Both the position numbers and the translations under genes were made by a program. From contig NZ_MWWV01000002.1 in the NCBI RefSeq assembly GCF_002259645.1, forward strand, positions 62,001-126,000: a stretch of DNA of 64,000 nt, read 5' to 3'. Within the stretch, counting starts at the first letter, position 1; every line of letters starts with the position of its first letter. The notes under the pieces are model-generated. The model searched no databases and was not told the origin of the DNA. It saw nothing but the letters and a program-made list of their open reading frames with translations. Positions 26,276 through 35,469 of this stretch are shown here, piece by piece. Source of the stretch: Bifidobacterium tissieri. GTDB lineage: Bacteria > Actinomycetota > Actinomycetes > Actinomycetales > Bifidobacteriaceae.

Positions 26276-27520
26276 TCAGAGTACCTTGTTGAGGTGCAGC
26301 AGCCAGAACATGGCGTCCTCGATGCGCTTGGGAATCGGCGGGGCGATAGTGCCGTCGCTCGCGGGTTCGCGACCGTATGCGGAGAACGCGAAGCAGTGGT
26401 TGGTGGCGTAGTTCATGTCAAGGGTGTTGATGAAGCTGCCATAGTCCCATCGGTCGAGCATCGACCTCACTTCCTGATTCACCGAGTCGGCGTCGGTGTC
26501 GTCGAACATGCCGCGCTGCACGTGCGGTGACGGCTGGGACAGTCTTCCTCCCGGAGGCAGCAGATTCTTGTCTTCAAGCACATCGAGCTTGGAGAATGCC
26601 GCAGCCACGGGGATGGCGATCTTCTGGCTTTCCTTCAACCCGTTCTGGTCGCGGATGAGCCTGGCAACGTCATTGATCACCTTCGTGGGGTCGGAGTCCG
26701 GCTCGTAGTCGGCGGAGATGGACGCGCGGATGGACGCATCGTCACTAATGGCATCACGGACATGCTGATTGGCCAGTGGATCGATAAGGAACACGATGCC
26801 GGATGACTTGGCCACGTATTTGGCCACGACCTGGATGGTATCCATATTGGTCCAATCCTCACCGGCGGAATCGAAGAACACCAGCATCTTCGGCTTCACC
26901 TTGCCGAAGAACCCACTGGACTGCATTTTCAGCATGCCAAGGATGGGCCTGTTCTCCGTCATGGTGTTGCCGGTTAGATGTGTTGTGGTCTGCGGGATAG
27001 GCTGCCCCTTGTACAGGTAGTCCTCGAACCGCGTGCGGTATTCACGCTGGTCCTCGCTGCCGTACAGCTGGAATGTGCCATGGAACGGGCCGAACAGGTG
27101 CTTCATCATCTCATGGATGAGCACGCCCACGTAGGTGCTCTTGCCCGAGCCTCGGGTACCGATCAGGGAGATGATCATGGCCTCGTCATTGTCGATGGTG
27201 GACGGCAACGTGTTATGGCATGACGGGCATACCCTTGTGCGACTGACCTGACGGCACCAGTCGCAGACCGCGCTATCCGGCATGGAGAATTTAGGCGTCT
27301 TGTGAGCGCGGAAATGATGAGGTCCAAGCGGGGCCTGACTCAGATGCTTGTATTCCTGCATCTTCTTGTCGGGCTCACCAGCACCGGGAACACCCACGAT
27401 CTTCCCGCTGGGGTCGCGCTGGGCGCAGATCATACGGGAGTCGCAGGCGAACTCCACGTCACCAATGGCATGCTCGGCGAAACAGAATGGGCATACATAC
27501 TTCAATTTCATGGTGATCAT
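26276..27520 (-). CDS. Zinc-ribbon GTPase, DO-GTPase1-like
   Basis: A 414-residue protein. Two zinc ribbons open it (KYVCPFCFAEH, and CDWCRQ with CPSCHNTLP around residues 86-104), followed by a P-loop GTPase: Walker A GTRGSGKSTY at about residue 120, G3-like FFDSAGED near 222, and G4-like FSKLD near 310. It resembles the double-GTPase 1 (DO-GTPase1) domain found next to GAP1 proteins. The ATG overlaps the stop of the preceding gene (ATGA), so translation is coupled. All nucleotide-binding motifs look intact. A nucleotide-controlled switch acting with the GAP1-like protein is the natural reading. Confidence 0.75.
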   Translation of the reverse strand: MITMKLKYVCPFCFAEHAIGDVEFACDSRMICAQRDPSGKIVGVPGAGEPDKKMQEYKHLSQAPLGPHHFRAHKTPKFSMPDSAVCDWCRQVSRTRVCPSCHNTLPSTIDNDEAMIISLIGTRGSGKSTYVGVLIHEMMKHLFGPFHGTFQLYGSEDQREYRTRFEDYLYKGQPIPQTTTHLTGNTMTENRPILGMLKMQSSGFFGKVKPKMLVFFDSAGEDWTNMDTIQVVAKYVAKSSGIVFLIDPLANQHVRDAISDDASIRASISADYEPDSDPTKVINDVARLIRDQNGLKESQKIAIPVAAAFSKLDVLEDKNLLPPGGRLSQPSPHVQRGMFDDTDADSVNQEVRSMLDRWDYGSFINTLDMNYATNHCFAFSAYGREPASDGTIAPPIPKRIEDAMFWLLHLNKVL

Positions 27521-30500
27521 CCAATCTCCGGACTGGTTCCGGCGGCTTGTGTGAGTGATGATGTCTGATAGATGCTGAGGTCCTTGAAGAACAATTTGGC
27601 GAACATGCCCTTATTGAGCGAGCCCGCCGGCAGTTCGATACGATGCGTGCCGCCGCCGTTCTGCGCCGGAATGGACGCAACGAGCAGTCCTTGATTGCTG
27701 TACGCCGGTATCACGCCCATCTGTGCGCGGAGTTCCATCTCCGGGAGGCTGTCCGTGGATTCGATGACCAGCGTGGCGCTTTTGATCTTGCCGAGCAGGC
27801 TTTTGCGCACCTCCACGTGATAGGTGGCCTTACTGGCCTTCCCGAAGGAGAACATCCTGTTGCTGCCGGCCGAGTAGGAGGCGGAGTCGCCGCTGCCGAG
27901 CCTGGCAAACAGACTGAAATAATAGGGGACGTTGGGCTGGATTCCCTTGACAATGATCGCCTTATGCAGATCGTAGGTTCTGCGGTTCACGCTTGTGACC
28001 GTGGCACCACGCTCCTCCGCCGAGGCGGGATATCGATCGGTACGCCATGCCAGCAGCACACGGTCGGATTCCTCGGGCCAGTCGAACAGCACCACGGCGT
28101 TCGCACCACTGGCCGTAATGTTCGTGATCTCCACCGCACGTCTGCTTGACACCGTGGCGCTGGCGCCGATCACGGCCTGACCGTTCTTCACGGTGGCGGC
28201 GACGATATGGTAGATGGAGTCATCCGGCAGGGTGAACGTACCGGTGTCGTCCCCGGTCGCGGTGATCGGCAGCGGCATGGTCTGCGCGTTCAGCTCGCTT
28301 TCCGCGACGATATCGCCGTCCTTGAAGGAAAGGTCTCCCGTGGTGTAGGAGAACCGGGCCTCGCCGCCCTCGGGCACCTCCCATTCCAGCGTGAACGAAC
28401 CATCGGCCTGCAGCTGGGCGAACAGGAAGTCGATGGGCTCGGGCGGAGCGGCGGGAATACCGGAGCATTGCACGCCCTGCGAATAGACGGTTCGGCCGTT
28501 CGCGAGACGATAGCTCACGAAGATCGCGTAGTAATAGGTGACGTCGTTCCTCAGCCCCTGATCAAGCAATCCGGAGCTCACGACATTCGTCACCTGTTCG
28601 CCGTCCCCGGGCCGGGTCGGCGCATGATCGGTGCGACGCCATACCGCCACCACCCCGGTACCCGGTATTCCATTCCATGTGATCTGAATCGTCGATTGGC
28701 TGGGCGACACCTTGACGTTGGCCACGTCGAACAGCACGGTGACGGTTTTCGACGCCGTAAGTGCGGATGACAATGGCCCGAGTTTCACCACGACCGCATA
28801 TCCGTATGGCTCGCCCGCCTCAACCGTACGATCCACGAAGCTCGTACCGGACGTTTCCGTAAGGCGCTCGCCGTCATGCTCGTCCAGAGGATGGCTTCCC
28901 TGCTTGCGCAGCAGCACATAGCTGACCTCTTTGCTCGACGATGCGGGCCACGACACATACATGCAGTGGGCGGTGCCATCCGGGCGCACGGTGACATCGG
29001 CAACGGGTTTCGGCGGGTTAGCCGCCAAGGCTGCGGCCAATCCCGGATAATCGTGACAGGCGTTGTACGCTTCCAACACGCTGGAGATCGTGCGCGGAGC
29101 AGCCTCCATGGCGGCCTTCGCACGGGCCACACCGGCGTCGATCGCGTCCCGGAGTTCCCGGTTTTCGAATTTGGGAGAACGTCGACGGATGCCGTCGTAT
29201 AGTTTGCCTGCCTCGATGAGATTCAGTGCCTTCACGGCGTCGGTAAGACGCTGCGCGGACGGCCCGACCAAGGTGCGCTGTTGGGCGATGGTCTGTTTGA
29301 CGGCCTTCGCCTCGGCGAACCCCGGCCATAGATTCGCCGCCTGGTCGACAAGCTGATCGGCGTCGTCGAACCGCAGTGCCCCGGCCAGCGATTTCGCCTC
29401 GTCGCACATGGCGGATGCCTGGGCGAGGTTGGTATAGTCGAATCCGCACTGGCCGCAGTAGTGCACGTCTGCACGGTTGGTATGGTGGCACTGGGGGCAG
29501 TTTTCGAGAATCCTGCCTCCGCAGGATGAGCAGTTCACCGCATCGGGATCCGCCAATGCGCCACACCACGGACACGGCTCCGGCAGCGTCGATTCGTCGG
29601 CATGCTCGGCCGGCGGCATATAGAGGATGCTGCTCTTGCCACAGAACCACAGCAGATAGCCACTGGCCTCGTCTCGGGTGATCGGATGACCGTTCTTCGC
29701 ACCGGCCTCATACAGACGGTCGATATACTGTTCGGCGAGCGCGGAATCGAGCTTCTTGGTGACGCTCGTGACCTCCTTGACCTCGTCGAGGATGGACATC
29801 AGGGATTCGTATGCCAGGTATTCGTCATAGGCGGCACGACTGGTGTCGTCCTTGAACGCGGTGCCGATGCACAGGTTGTACAGCTTCTGGTGATCGGAAA
29901 CCTCCATGTTCACCTTGTTGGGCAGCGCCTTTTTGGCCGCCTCGGCTTTGGCTCGCCATGTGGCCGTGGGTACGCTTCTCACCTTGGTGTTGCCCGGATC
30001 GAGCATGTCGTAGAGGTTGGCGTGGCCGTAGACCTTGAGTTTGGACTCCTGACCGTGGTATTTGCTATATGACTTGGGTCTGGCCAGCTCAGTGCCCTTG
30101 GGCCCTTCCTCCTGCTCCTTGACGGGTACGCCATGCACGCGGCTGCGCACATCGGCGTCGGAGATGGCGCAGTTGCATTGTTTGCTCACCTTCTGCGCGA
30201 TCTTGGTGATCTCCCCGGTAAGGATGTATCCTCGGGCGGCATACAGTTTCACCTGCTTGGTGATGGACTTCTCCACGATGTTCTTGGCCTCGAGAAACAC
30301 CTGCTGGCGTTGTTCCGGCATGTTCAGCGTATTAACTGTCTTGAGCAGTTCAAGAGCCCGCTGGGCGGCCGGGTCGCCGCCTGCACGGTTGGCGCGCTGC
30401 GACAGTTTAGGCCGCACTGCGGCGACCGCCTGAGCGATGCGCTGTTCCGGCGCCGGGTCGGATTCAAGACTGTTGGAGAAATCGAACAGTCCGAGGATCA

Positions 30501-30522
30501 GATAGAGGTTGTCCTGTGCCAA
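27517..30522 (-). CDS. Large zinc-ribbon and FnIII-repeat protein with J-like N-terminal regions
   Basis: A 1001-residue soluble protein. Residues 1-90 (NLYLILGL, then a helix pair ending MPEQRQQVFLEAK) and again about 170-250 (NLYDMLDPGN, ending KDDTSRAAYDEYL) have the length and the LGL/R-x-x-Y-D pattern of J-domains but no HPD tripeptide. Residues about 320-370 hold Cys-X2-Cys pairs (CPWCGAL, CSSCGG, CPQCHH, CGQCGFD) forming tandem zinc ribbons. From about 510 on, several beta-sandwich repeats of about 90 residues (for example VSWPASSSKEVSYVLLRKQG and ITWNGIPGTGVVAVWRRTDH) look like fibronectin type III modules. It starts at a TTG behind GGAG. A scaffold linking Hsp70 with client recognition is an inference. 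Confidence 0.6.
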   Translation of the reverse strand: MAQDNLYLILGLFDFSNSLESDPAPEQRIAQAVAAVRPKLSQRANRAGGDPAAQRALELLKTVNTLNMPEQRQQVFLEAKNIVEKSITKQVKLYAARGYILTGEITKIAQKVSKQCNCAISDADVRSRVHGVPVKEQEEGPKGTELARPKSYSKYHGQESKLKVYGHANLYDMLDPGNTKVRSVPTATWRAKAEAAKKALPNKVNMEVSDHQKLYNLCIGTAFKDDTSRAAYDEYLAYESLMSILDEVKEVTSVTKKLDSALAEQYIDRLYEAGAKNGHPITRDEASGYLLWFCGKSSILYMPPAEHADESTLPEPCPWCGALADPDAVNCSSCGGRILENCPQCHHTNRADVHYCGQCGFDYTNLAQASAMCDEAKSLAGALRFDDADQLVDQAANLWPGFAEAKAVKQTIAQQRTLVGPSAQRLTDAVKALNLIEAGKLYDGIRRRSPKFENRELRDAIDAGVARAKAAMEAAPRTISSVLEAYNACHDYPGLAAALAANPPKPVADVTVRPDGTAHCMYVSWPASSSKEVSYVLLRKQGSHPLDEHDGERLTETSGTSFVDRTVEAGEPYGYAVVVKLGPLSSALTASKTVTVLFDVANVKVSPSQSTIQITWNGIPGTGVVAVWRRTDHAPTRPGDGEQVTNVVSSGLLDQGLRNDVTYYYAIFVSYRLANGRTVYSQGVQCSGIPAAPPEPIDFLFAQLQADGSFTLEWEVPEGGEARFSYTTGDLSFKDGDIVAESELNAQTMPLPITATGDDTGTFTLPDDSIYHIVAATVKNGQAVIGASATVSSRRAVEITNITASGANAVVLFDWPEESDRVLLAWRTDRYPASAEERGATVTSVNRRTYDLHKAIIVKGIQPNVPYYFSLFARLGSGDSASYSAGSNRMFSFGKASKATYHVEVRKSLLGKIKSATLVIESTDSLPEMELRAQMGVIPAYSNQGLLVASIPAQNGGGTHRIELPAGSLNKGMFAKLFFKDLSIYQTSSLTQAAGTSPEIG

Positions 30523-30584
30523 GGTTCATTCACTCCGTGTGATGTCGTGTGCTTCCATGTGATGTGTGCTTATGCGGCCAACGG

Positions 30585-32684
30585 TCAGCTGATGGCTCGC
30601 GCGATCTTGGAGAAGCTTTCGCTCAGGTGGCTGAGATCGGTTAATCCGGAAAGATCCTGGATCGAGGAGATCTTCTGGAGGAATTGCTCATCAGCCTCGC
30701 CGATGCCGATGCCGATGGTGTCGATTCCCATATCGTTGCACCGCTGTGCTTCGCTCACTGCGGATCTAGCATCGAACCAGATGCCGTCCGTGAGGATGAT
30801 GATCAGCTTGGCCCCGTCGAATTCGGAAAGCAACGGAGGCATATGGCCCAAGGGACTCTCCGTGCCGTATCCGGTCTCGCGTCCCACTTTCAGACGGTTG
30901 ATGCAGTCACGAAGAGCACGCTCGTCGTGTGTGGGTGAACAGAAGTTCGCGAATTCATCGCCGAATCCTCCCACACCGATGGCGAATATCGAAAGGTCGA
31001 GCTGGCCGACAAAATCGTTTGCCGCCCTGATCGCCTCCTGTAATGGATGTCCACTCATGCTGCCGGACAGATCGATCAGCAGATACACCGTTCCCGGTTC
31101 CGCCACGGATTCGGGCTGGTTGTCCGCCGGACTGCCGTCGGTCCAGCTCATATCCTCCGGAATGGGTTCGCGGTGCATGACCAGTTGACGACCGGTCTCC
31201 TGCTGGACCGCGGACACCTGGATCACACCGTTTTCGTCGTACCGGTAGCTGACGTTGATTATGGTCCGGCCACCTTGCACGTACGGAATGTCTGAGAACA
31301 CGTACTTGCCGGCCACCTCGTTGTCAAGCGGTCTGGTCTCGGCCCCCTGCAGCAGATACACCTCCAGTTCACCACCGGAACGGGGCACACGCAGCTCGGC
31401 GGAACGCGTGTTCTCCGCCGGAATCGACGAGTTCTTCGGGATGAGCACGCCATTGACATATCGACTTCTATCCGTCGACTCCAGAATCATGCCGAGAGCG
31501 TGCGACGTGGCATCGGAAATGCGTTTGCCGCCGATGAGCATCCGCGGGGCCGCAGCCGTTCCCCCGCCTGTGGTCGCACGTCGGCCAGCACCGATCGTCA
31601 GCATCGGCGACGCGTGACCAGCCGCGTCCTGATTGGCGCGGATGGCCGCACCAAGGGCCACGGCCTCGTCCACGTTCACGCCTCCCAGCGGTGGCTTGCC
31701 CGACATGCGCGTGATGTAGTCGCGCACCTGCAACATGCGGGTGGAACCGCCCACCAGAATGGCACCGTCAACGTCGGCCCATGTGACTCTGGGCCTGACG
31801 CTCGCAAACAGGCGGTCGACGATATCCGAGGTCTCCTGCAGCATGAAGCTCGTCACATCGTCGAAGGTCTCGCGATCCAGCACGTATTTGCCACGGTGTC
31901 CTTCGAAGTTTACGGCGATCGTGGCGGACGGCGCCTTGGTCAGGCGCTTTTTCGCGCTTTCCGCCATCACCGTGAGCCGGGCGAGTTCCTCATCGTTGTC
32001 GGTCAGATCGATGTCGAACTCGTCCGAGAACTGTTCGATGATCCATCTGGCCACGGCATCGTCCCAGTCCTTGCCGCCCAGGATGTGACTGCCATCGGAG
32101 CCGAGCACGCGGATGGAGTCGCCGTCCACCTCGGCCAGTGTGACGTCGAATGTGCCACCGCCCAGATCGTAGATCAGCACCTTCTGATGCGTGTCTTTAC
32201 CGTTGAGACCATAGGCGAATGCGGCTGCGGTCGGTTCGTTGAGAATGCCGAGCACATTGATGCCGGCACGGCGGCCGGCCTCGATCGTGGCTTCGCGTTC
32301 GGAGTTGCGGAAGTATGCCGGCACGGTGATGTATGCGCCGTCGATCTTCTCTCCGCCCACCTGTTCGGCCTGTCGGACAAGCCCCTGCAACAGCATGCCG
32401 GACAAGTCAATGGGAGTATAGTCACGGCCGGCCATGCGGATGGTGTAATCCGACTGCCCCATATACCGCTTGAAGAACGCGGCGGTGTTGGTATCGCCGA
32501 GCTCCTGCTGCTCCTTGGCTTCCGTTCCGAACAGGATTCGCCCGTCGGGGGCGATGCCAACCACGGATGGTGTCACGGCACCGCCTTCGACATTCGGAAT
32601 CACCTCGGCGCGCCCTGTCTGAGGATTGATACGAGCCACCGCCGAATAGGTGGTACCCAGATCGATGCCAACCGCAATACCCAT
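30585..32684 (-). CDS. Hsp70-vWA fusion protein
   Basis: A 699-residue protein. Residues 1 to about 370 are an Hsp70 ATPase domain with all phosphate and adenosine motifs (GIDLGTTYSAVA, YDLGGGTFDVTL, AILVGGSTRMLQVRDYI) and the EPTAAAFAYG hinge. Residues about 390-510 form a substrate-binding beta-domain. In place of the alpha-helical lid there is a von Willebrand factor A domain (about 527-699) with an intact MIDAS: DLSGSMS, a middle Thr and LTDG. vWA domains bind ligands through a metal ion, so this looks like an Hsp70 whose lid was exchanged for an adhesion module. AGGAGAG precedes the ATG. It follows the separate DnaK-like gene by 55 bp. Confidence 0.9.
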   Translation of the reverse strand: MGIAVGIDLGTTYSAVARINPQTGRAEVIPNVEGGAVTPSVVGIAPDGRILFGTEAKEQQELGDTNTAAFFKRYMGQSDYTIRMAGRDYTPIDLSGMLLQGLVRQAEQVGGEKIDGAYITVPAYFRNSEREATIEAGRRAGINVLGILNEPTAAAFAYGLNGKDTHQKVLIYDLGGGTFDVTLAEVDGDSIRVLGSDGSHILGGKDWDDAVARWIIEQFSDEFDIDLTDNDEELARLTVMAESAKKRLTKAPSATIAVNFEGHRGKYVLDRETFDDVTSFMLQETSDIVDRLFASVRPRVTWADVDGAILVGGSTRMLQVRDYITRMSGKPPLGGVNVDEAVALGAAIRANQDAAGHASPMLTIGAGRRATTGGGTAAAPRMLIGGKRISDATSHALGMILESTDRSRYVNGVLIPKNSSIPAENTRSAELRVPRSGGELEVYLLQGAETRPLDNEVAGKYVFSDIPYVQGGRTIINVSYRYDENGVIQVSAVQQETGRQLVMHREPIPEDMSWTDGSPADNQPESVAEPGTVYLLIDLSGSMSGHPLQEAIRAANDFVGQLDLSIFAIGVGGFGDEFANFCSPTHDERALRDCINRLKVGRETGYGTESPLGHMPPLLSEFDGAKLIIILTDGIWFDARSAVSEAQRCNDMGIDTIGIGIGEADEQFLQKISSIQDLSGLTDLSHLSESFSKIARAIS

Positions 32685-32739
32685 ATCTCGTCTCTCCTAA
32701 CTTGCCCGACTATCGCTCAACGAACCGATGTGCCATCGA

Positions 32740-34401
32740 TCACATGGTCATCTGCAGACCAGTGCTCACACGGGCCTTGGCCTCTTCGATCTCCTCCTGT
32801 GTCATCACGTTCTCGCTCTTGAAGACGGCGTCGACCTTCTCGCCCGTGTCAGGCTTCTGCGCGTGCAGGTTGATGGTGCCGTCCTCCTGCAGGTCGAGGG
32901 TGATCTCAATCGGCGAGTTGGCGGGCGTGTTCGGCGGCAGGATCAGCTCGGCGTCACCCAGCTTGAGATCCTCGTCCACCTCATAGGAATCCACCTTCTC
33001 CGGGGTTTCGTACAGCTCGATCGCGGCGAGGGGCTGATTGTCCTCCTGAGTGGCGAAGGTCTGCGTGGCGCGGGCGGGCAGCTCATCGTTCTTCTTGATG
33101 ATGTTGAAGATGAGAAGCTGATTCGTCTCGGGGTTGAGCGCCTTGATGCCGAAGCTCTTGGTGGAGACGGAGATCACCTTGGTATCAGCCGTGATGTTGG
33201 TGGGCATGACGGAGCCGCCACCGATGGTGGGCAGGATACGGGTTTCGCCGGTGGTGGTGTCACGGGCCACATCGTTGCCTTCGGCGTCCTGTTCCTTGAC
33301 CTCGTTCTCCTTGACCTCGCTCTGCTTGGTGGCCTGCAAGATCGCGAAGATTGCGGCGCCCTTGGCCACGGCCTCGTCCGGCTCGAAGTTCTTGGTCTCG
33401 ATGTCGAACTCGCGCTTGATCATCTCCTGCACCTGCGGCATCTTGGTGGAGCCGCCCACGAGCAGGATCTCGTCCACCTTCACGCCTTCGGCCTCGGCAT
33501 CGGCCATGGCCTTGCGTGTAAGGGAGACGGTGGTATCGAGCAGATCCTTGGTGACATCCTCGAATTCCTCGCGGGACACCTCAATGCGGGCGTGGTTGCC
33601 ATTGTAATCAAGGATGGTCTTGGCGGTGGTCCTGTTCGACAGCGCCTGCTTCATCTTCTCGGCCTTGAGCGCCAGATCCTGCAGGAACTCATTATTGTCC
33701 TCATCGGTGAACGGATCGCCATCATAGCCGCTGCTCTCCAGGAACTTGTCGACCATGACGCCGGAAAGCGCATCATCCCAGTTCTTGCCGCCCAGATCAT
33801 GATCACCTTCCGTGGTGATCACGCGGATCTCACCGTTGGTGATCTTCATCACGGTGATATCGAAGGTGCCACCACCCAGATCGTAGATCAGCACGTTCTT
33901 GTCCTCATCGGCGCGGGTCACGCCGTAGCAGATGGCGGCGGCCGTGGGCTCCTCGATGATCGCCAGCACATTGAGTCCGGCGATCTCGCCGGCCTGCTTC
34001 GTGGCAGTACGCTCGGCCTCGCCGAAGTACGCCGGGCAGGTGATCACCACGTCCTTGACCTCGTCGTCCAGCTGCGCGCCAGCCTGCTTGGCAAGCTCAC
34101 GCAACGTATACGACGACACCTCCGTGGGGGAAATGTCCTTGCCGTCGATGGTGATGGCGACCGGGCTCTTGCCGATCAGGCGCTTGACGAAGGCCGACGT
34201 GCGTTCCGGTTCGAGCACGGCGGTGTCCTTGGCCTCCTGGCCGACGATGACCGTGCCGTCCTCGCCCCACTGCACCACGGAGGGCGTGGTGTCGGAGTTC
34301 GTATCCATGTTCTTCACCACGGTCGGGCGGCCATCCTCATCCTGATAGGCGATGCAGGAGTACGTGGTACCAAGATCGATGCCGTATACATACTTGGACA
34401 T
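32740..34401 (-). CDS. DnaK-like Hsp70 chaperone (non-housekeeping paralogue)
   Basis: A 553-residue Hsp70. The ATPase domain is complete (YGIDLGTTYSCIAY, IIEEPTAAAICYG, YDLGGGTFDITV, LLVGGSTKMPQVQEMI). The link to the substrate-binding part is unusual: about 45 acidic/polar residues (SEVKENEVKEQDAEGND and on) stand where DnaK has VLLLDVTP, and the helical lid is cut to about 40 residues ending QMTM, without the EEVD-like tail. So it is shorter than the about 620-residue housekeeping DnaK and is probably dedicated to this cluster. A GrpE-like gene precedes it and an Hsp70-vWA gene follows. Confidence 0.9.
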   Translation of the reverse strand: MSKYVYGIDLGTTYSCIAYQDEDGRPTVVKNMDTNSDTTPSVVQWGEDGTVIVGQEAKDTAVLEPERTSAFVKRLIGKSPVAITIDGKDISPTEVSSYTLRELAKQAGAQLDDEVKDVVITCPAYFGEAERTATKQAGEIAGLNVLAIIEEPTAAAICYGVTRADEDKNVLIYDLGGGTFDITVMKITNGEIRVITTEGDHDLGGKNWDDALSGVMVDKFLESSGYDGDPFTDEDNNEFLQDLALKAEKMKQALSNRTTAKTILDYNGNHARIEVSREEFEDVTKDLLDTTVSLTRKAMADAEAEGVKVDEILLVGGSTKMPQVQEMIKREFDIETKNFEPDEAVAKGAAIFAILQATKQSEVKENEVKEQDAEGNDVARDTTTGETRILPTIGGGSVMPTNITADTKVISVSTKSFGIKALNPETNQLLIFNIIKKNDELPARATQTFATQEDNQPLAAIELYETPEKVDSYEVDEDLKLGDAELILPPNTPANSPIEITLDLQEDGTINLHAQKPDTGEKVDAVFKSENVMTQEEIEEAKARVSTGLQMTM

Positions 34402-34446
34402 GATGATTCTCTTTCTTTCTGTGTGTTGTGATTGGTATGGTTGGAG

Positions 34447-35430
34447 TCACTCGCCGGCGGTCGTGACCGTCGGCGCCGCAGCTTGAACAGCCGGAGCGGC
34501 CGGAGCGACGACCTTGTACACGACGACCTTCTCCTTGAACAGTGCGGTCTTGCCGAACAGGTAACCGGGAGCGAGCGAGCGTACGACGGTCTTGCGCTTG
34601 GCTGGATCATCGGTCTCCTCGTACCTGACCATGCGCTGGCGTGACGCGTTGAACGCGTCTCCGGGCTCGCTCGCCACTTCCTCGACATCGTTCTTTTCGA
34701 GGATGTCCAGCAGCATGTATTCGATGTCCTCGAACGCACGATCCGTCTTCTCGCCTTCCGCTGACAGGTCGGCACGCATCTTGCGCACGGTGTCCAGAGC
34801 TTCGGCCACGTCGTATAGCACCGGCTGGATAAGGTTGTCCTTGAGTCCCTCACGCAGCTTGAGCAGTTCCGAATGCTGACGATCGATGATCGTTTCTTTC
34901 GTATCGTCATACTGGAGTCGCTTGGTGAACTGCTGTGACAGTGCGTCCAGGGATTCCTTGATATCGGTAAGTTCCGTTGCAGTGCTCTGCGCGGTCTGCA
35001 ATACCTCCTGAACGGTGTTCAGCACCTGTTCGTCGGCGACCCTCTGTACGGGGACTTCCTGTGCAGACTCCGGCGTATCGGAGGATTCCGCTTCGGAAAC
35101 GGATGGTGTCTCCTCGACGGGAGTTTCCTGTTCGACCGCGTCCGGCAACGGCATCGTCCGTTCCTCGGATTCGGTGGTCACCGATGGGGCAGCCGCCGGA
35201 GGCGTTGGCGGTACCGGAGGAAGTTCCGTGGATTGCGGCATTGCGCTGAATGTGGACGGACTGCCGTCGTATGACGGTTCCACCAGAACATCGTCGGCTC
35301 GTCCGGACTGCGGCGCGATGCTCGGAGGCATGGAACCCCACTGCGCGTTCTGGGGAGCGACCGGCTGCTGTGGCTGCTGTGGTACGGCCCCGAGCGGGGA
35401 TGGCCAACCTTGATTGGTGTCAGTACTCAT
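34447..35430 (-). CDS. GrpE-like nucleotide exchange factor with a long disordered N-terminus
   Basis: A 327-residue protein. The first about 130 residues are Pro/Gln/Ser/Glu-rich and disordered and contain WPSP and WGSMPPS. Then comes a long coiled-coil helix (VLNTVQEVLQTAQSTATELT to YDDTKETIIDRQHSELLKLR) and a beta-domain whose pattern (LDILEKNDVEEVAS..GDAFNASRQRM..., VRSLAPGYLFGKTALFKEKV, VVYKVVAP) follows GrpE. GrpE proteins release ADP from DnaK. Its place directly before the DnaK-like gene supports this. Compared with GrpE the N-terminal tail is far longer. AAAGGA precedes the ATG. Confidence 0.75.
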   Translation of the reverse strand: MSTDTNQGWPSPLGAVPQQPQQPVAPQNAQWGSMPPSIAPQSGRADDVLVEPSYDGSPSTFSAMPQSTELPPVPPTPPAAAPSVTTESEERTMPLPDAVEQETPVEETPSVSEAESSDTPESAQEVPVQRVADEQVLNTVQEVLQTAQSTATELTDIKESLDALSQQFTKRLQYDDTKETIIDRQHSELLKLREGLKDNLIQPVLYDVAEALDTVRKMRADLSAEGEKTDRAFEDIEYMLLDILEKNDVEEVASEPGDAFNASRQRMVRYEETDDPAKRKTVVRSLAPGYLFGKTALFKEKVVVYKVVAPAAPAVQAAAPTVTTAGE

Positions 35431-35469
35431 ATGCTGTCCTTTGCATGGTGAGAGGAAATGTGGACCGGA

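Noticed and set aside
32728-34431. 567-codon open frame antisense to the DnaK-like gene
   Set aside because: Antisense shadow of an Hsp70 gene, a well-known source of long false frames. No start signal.
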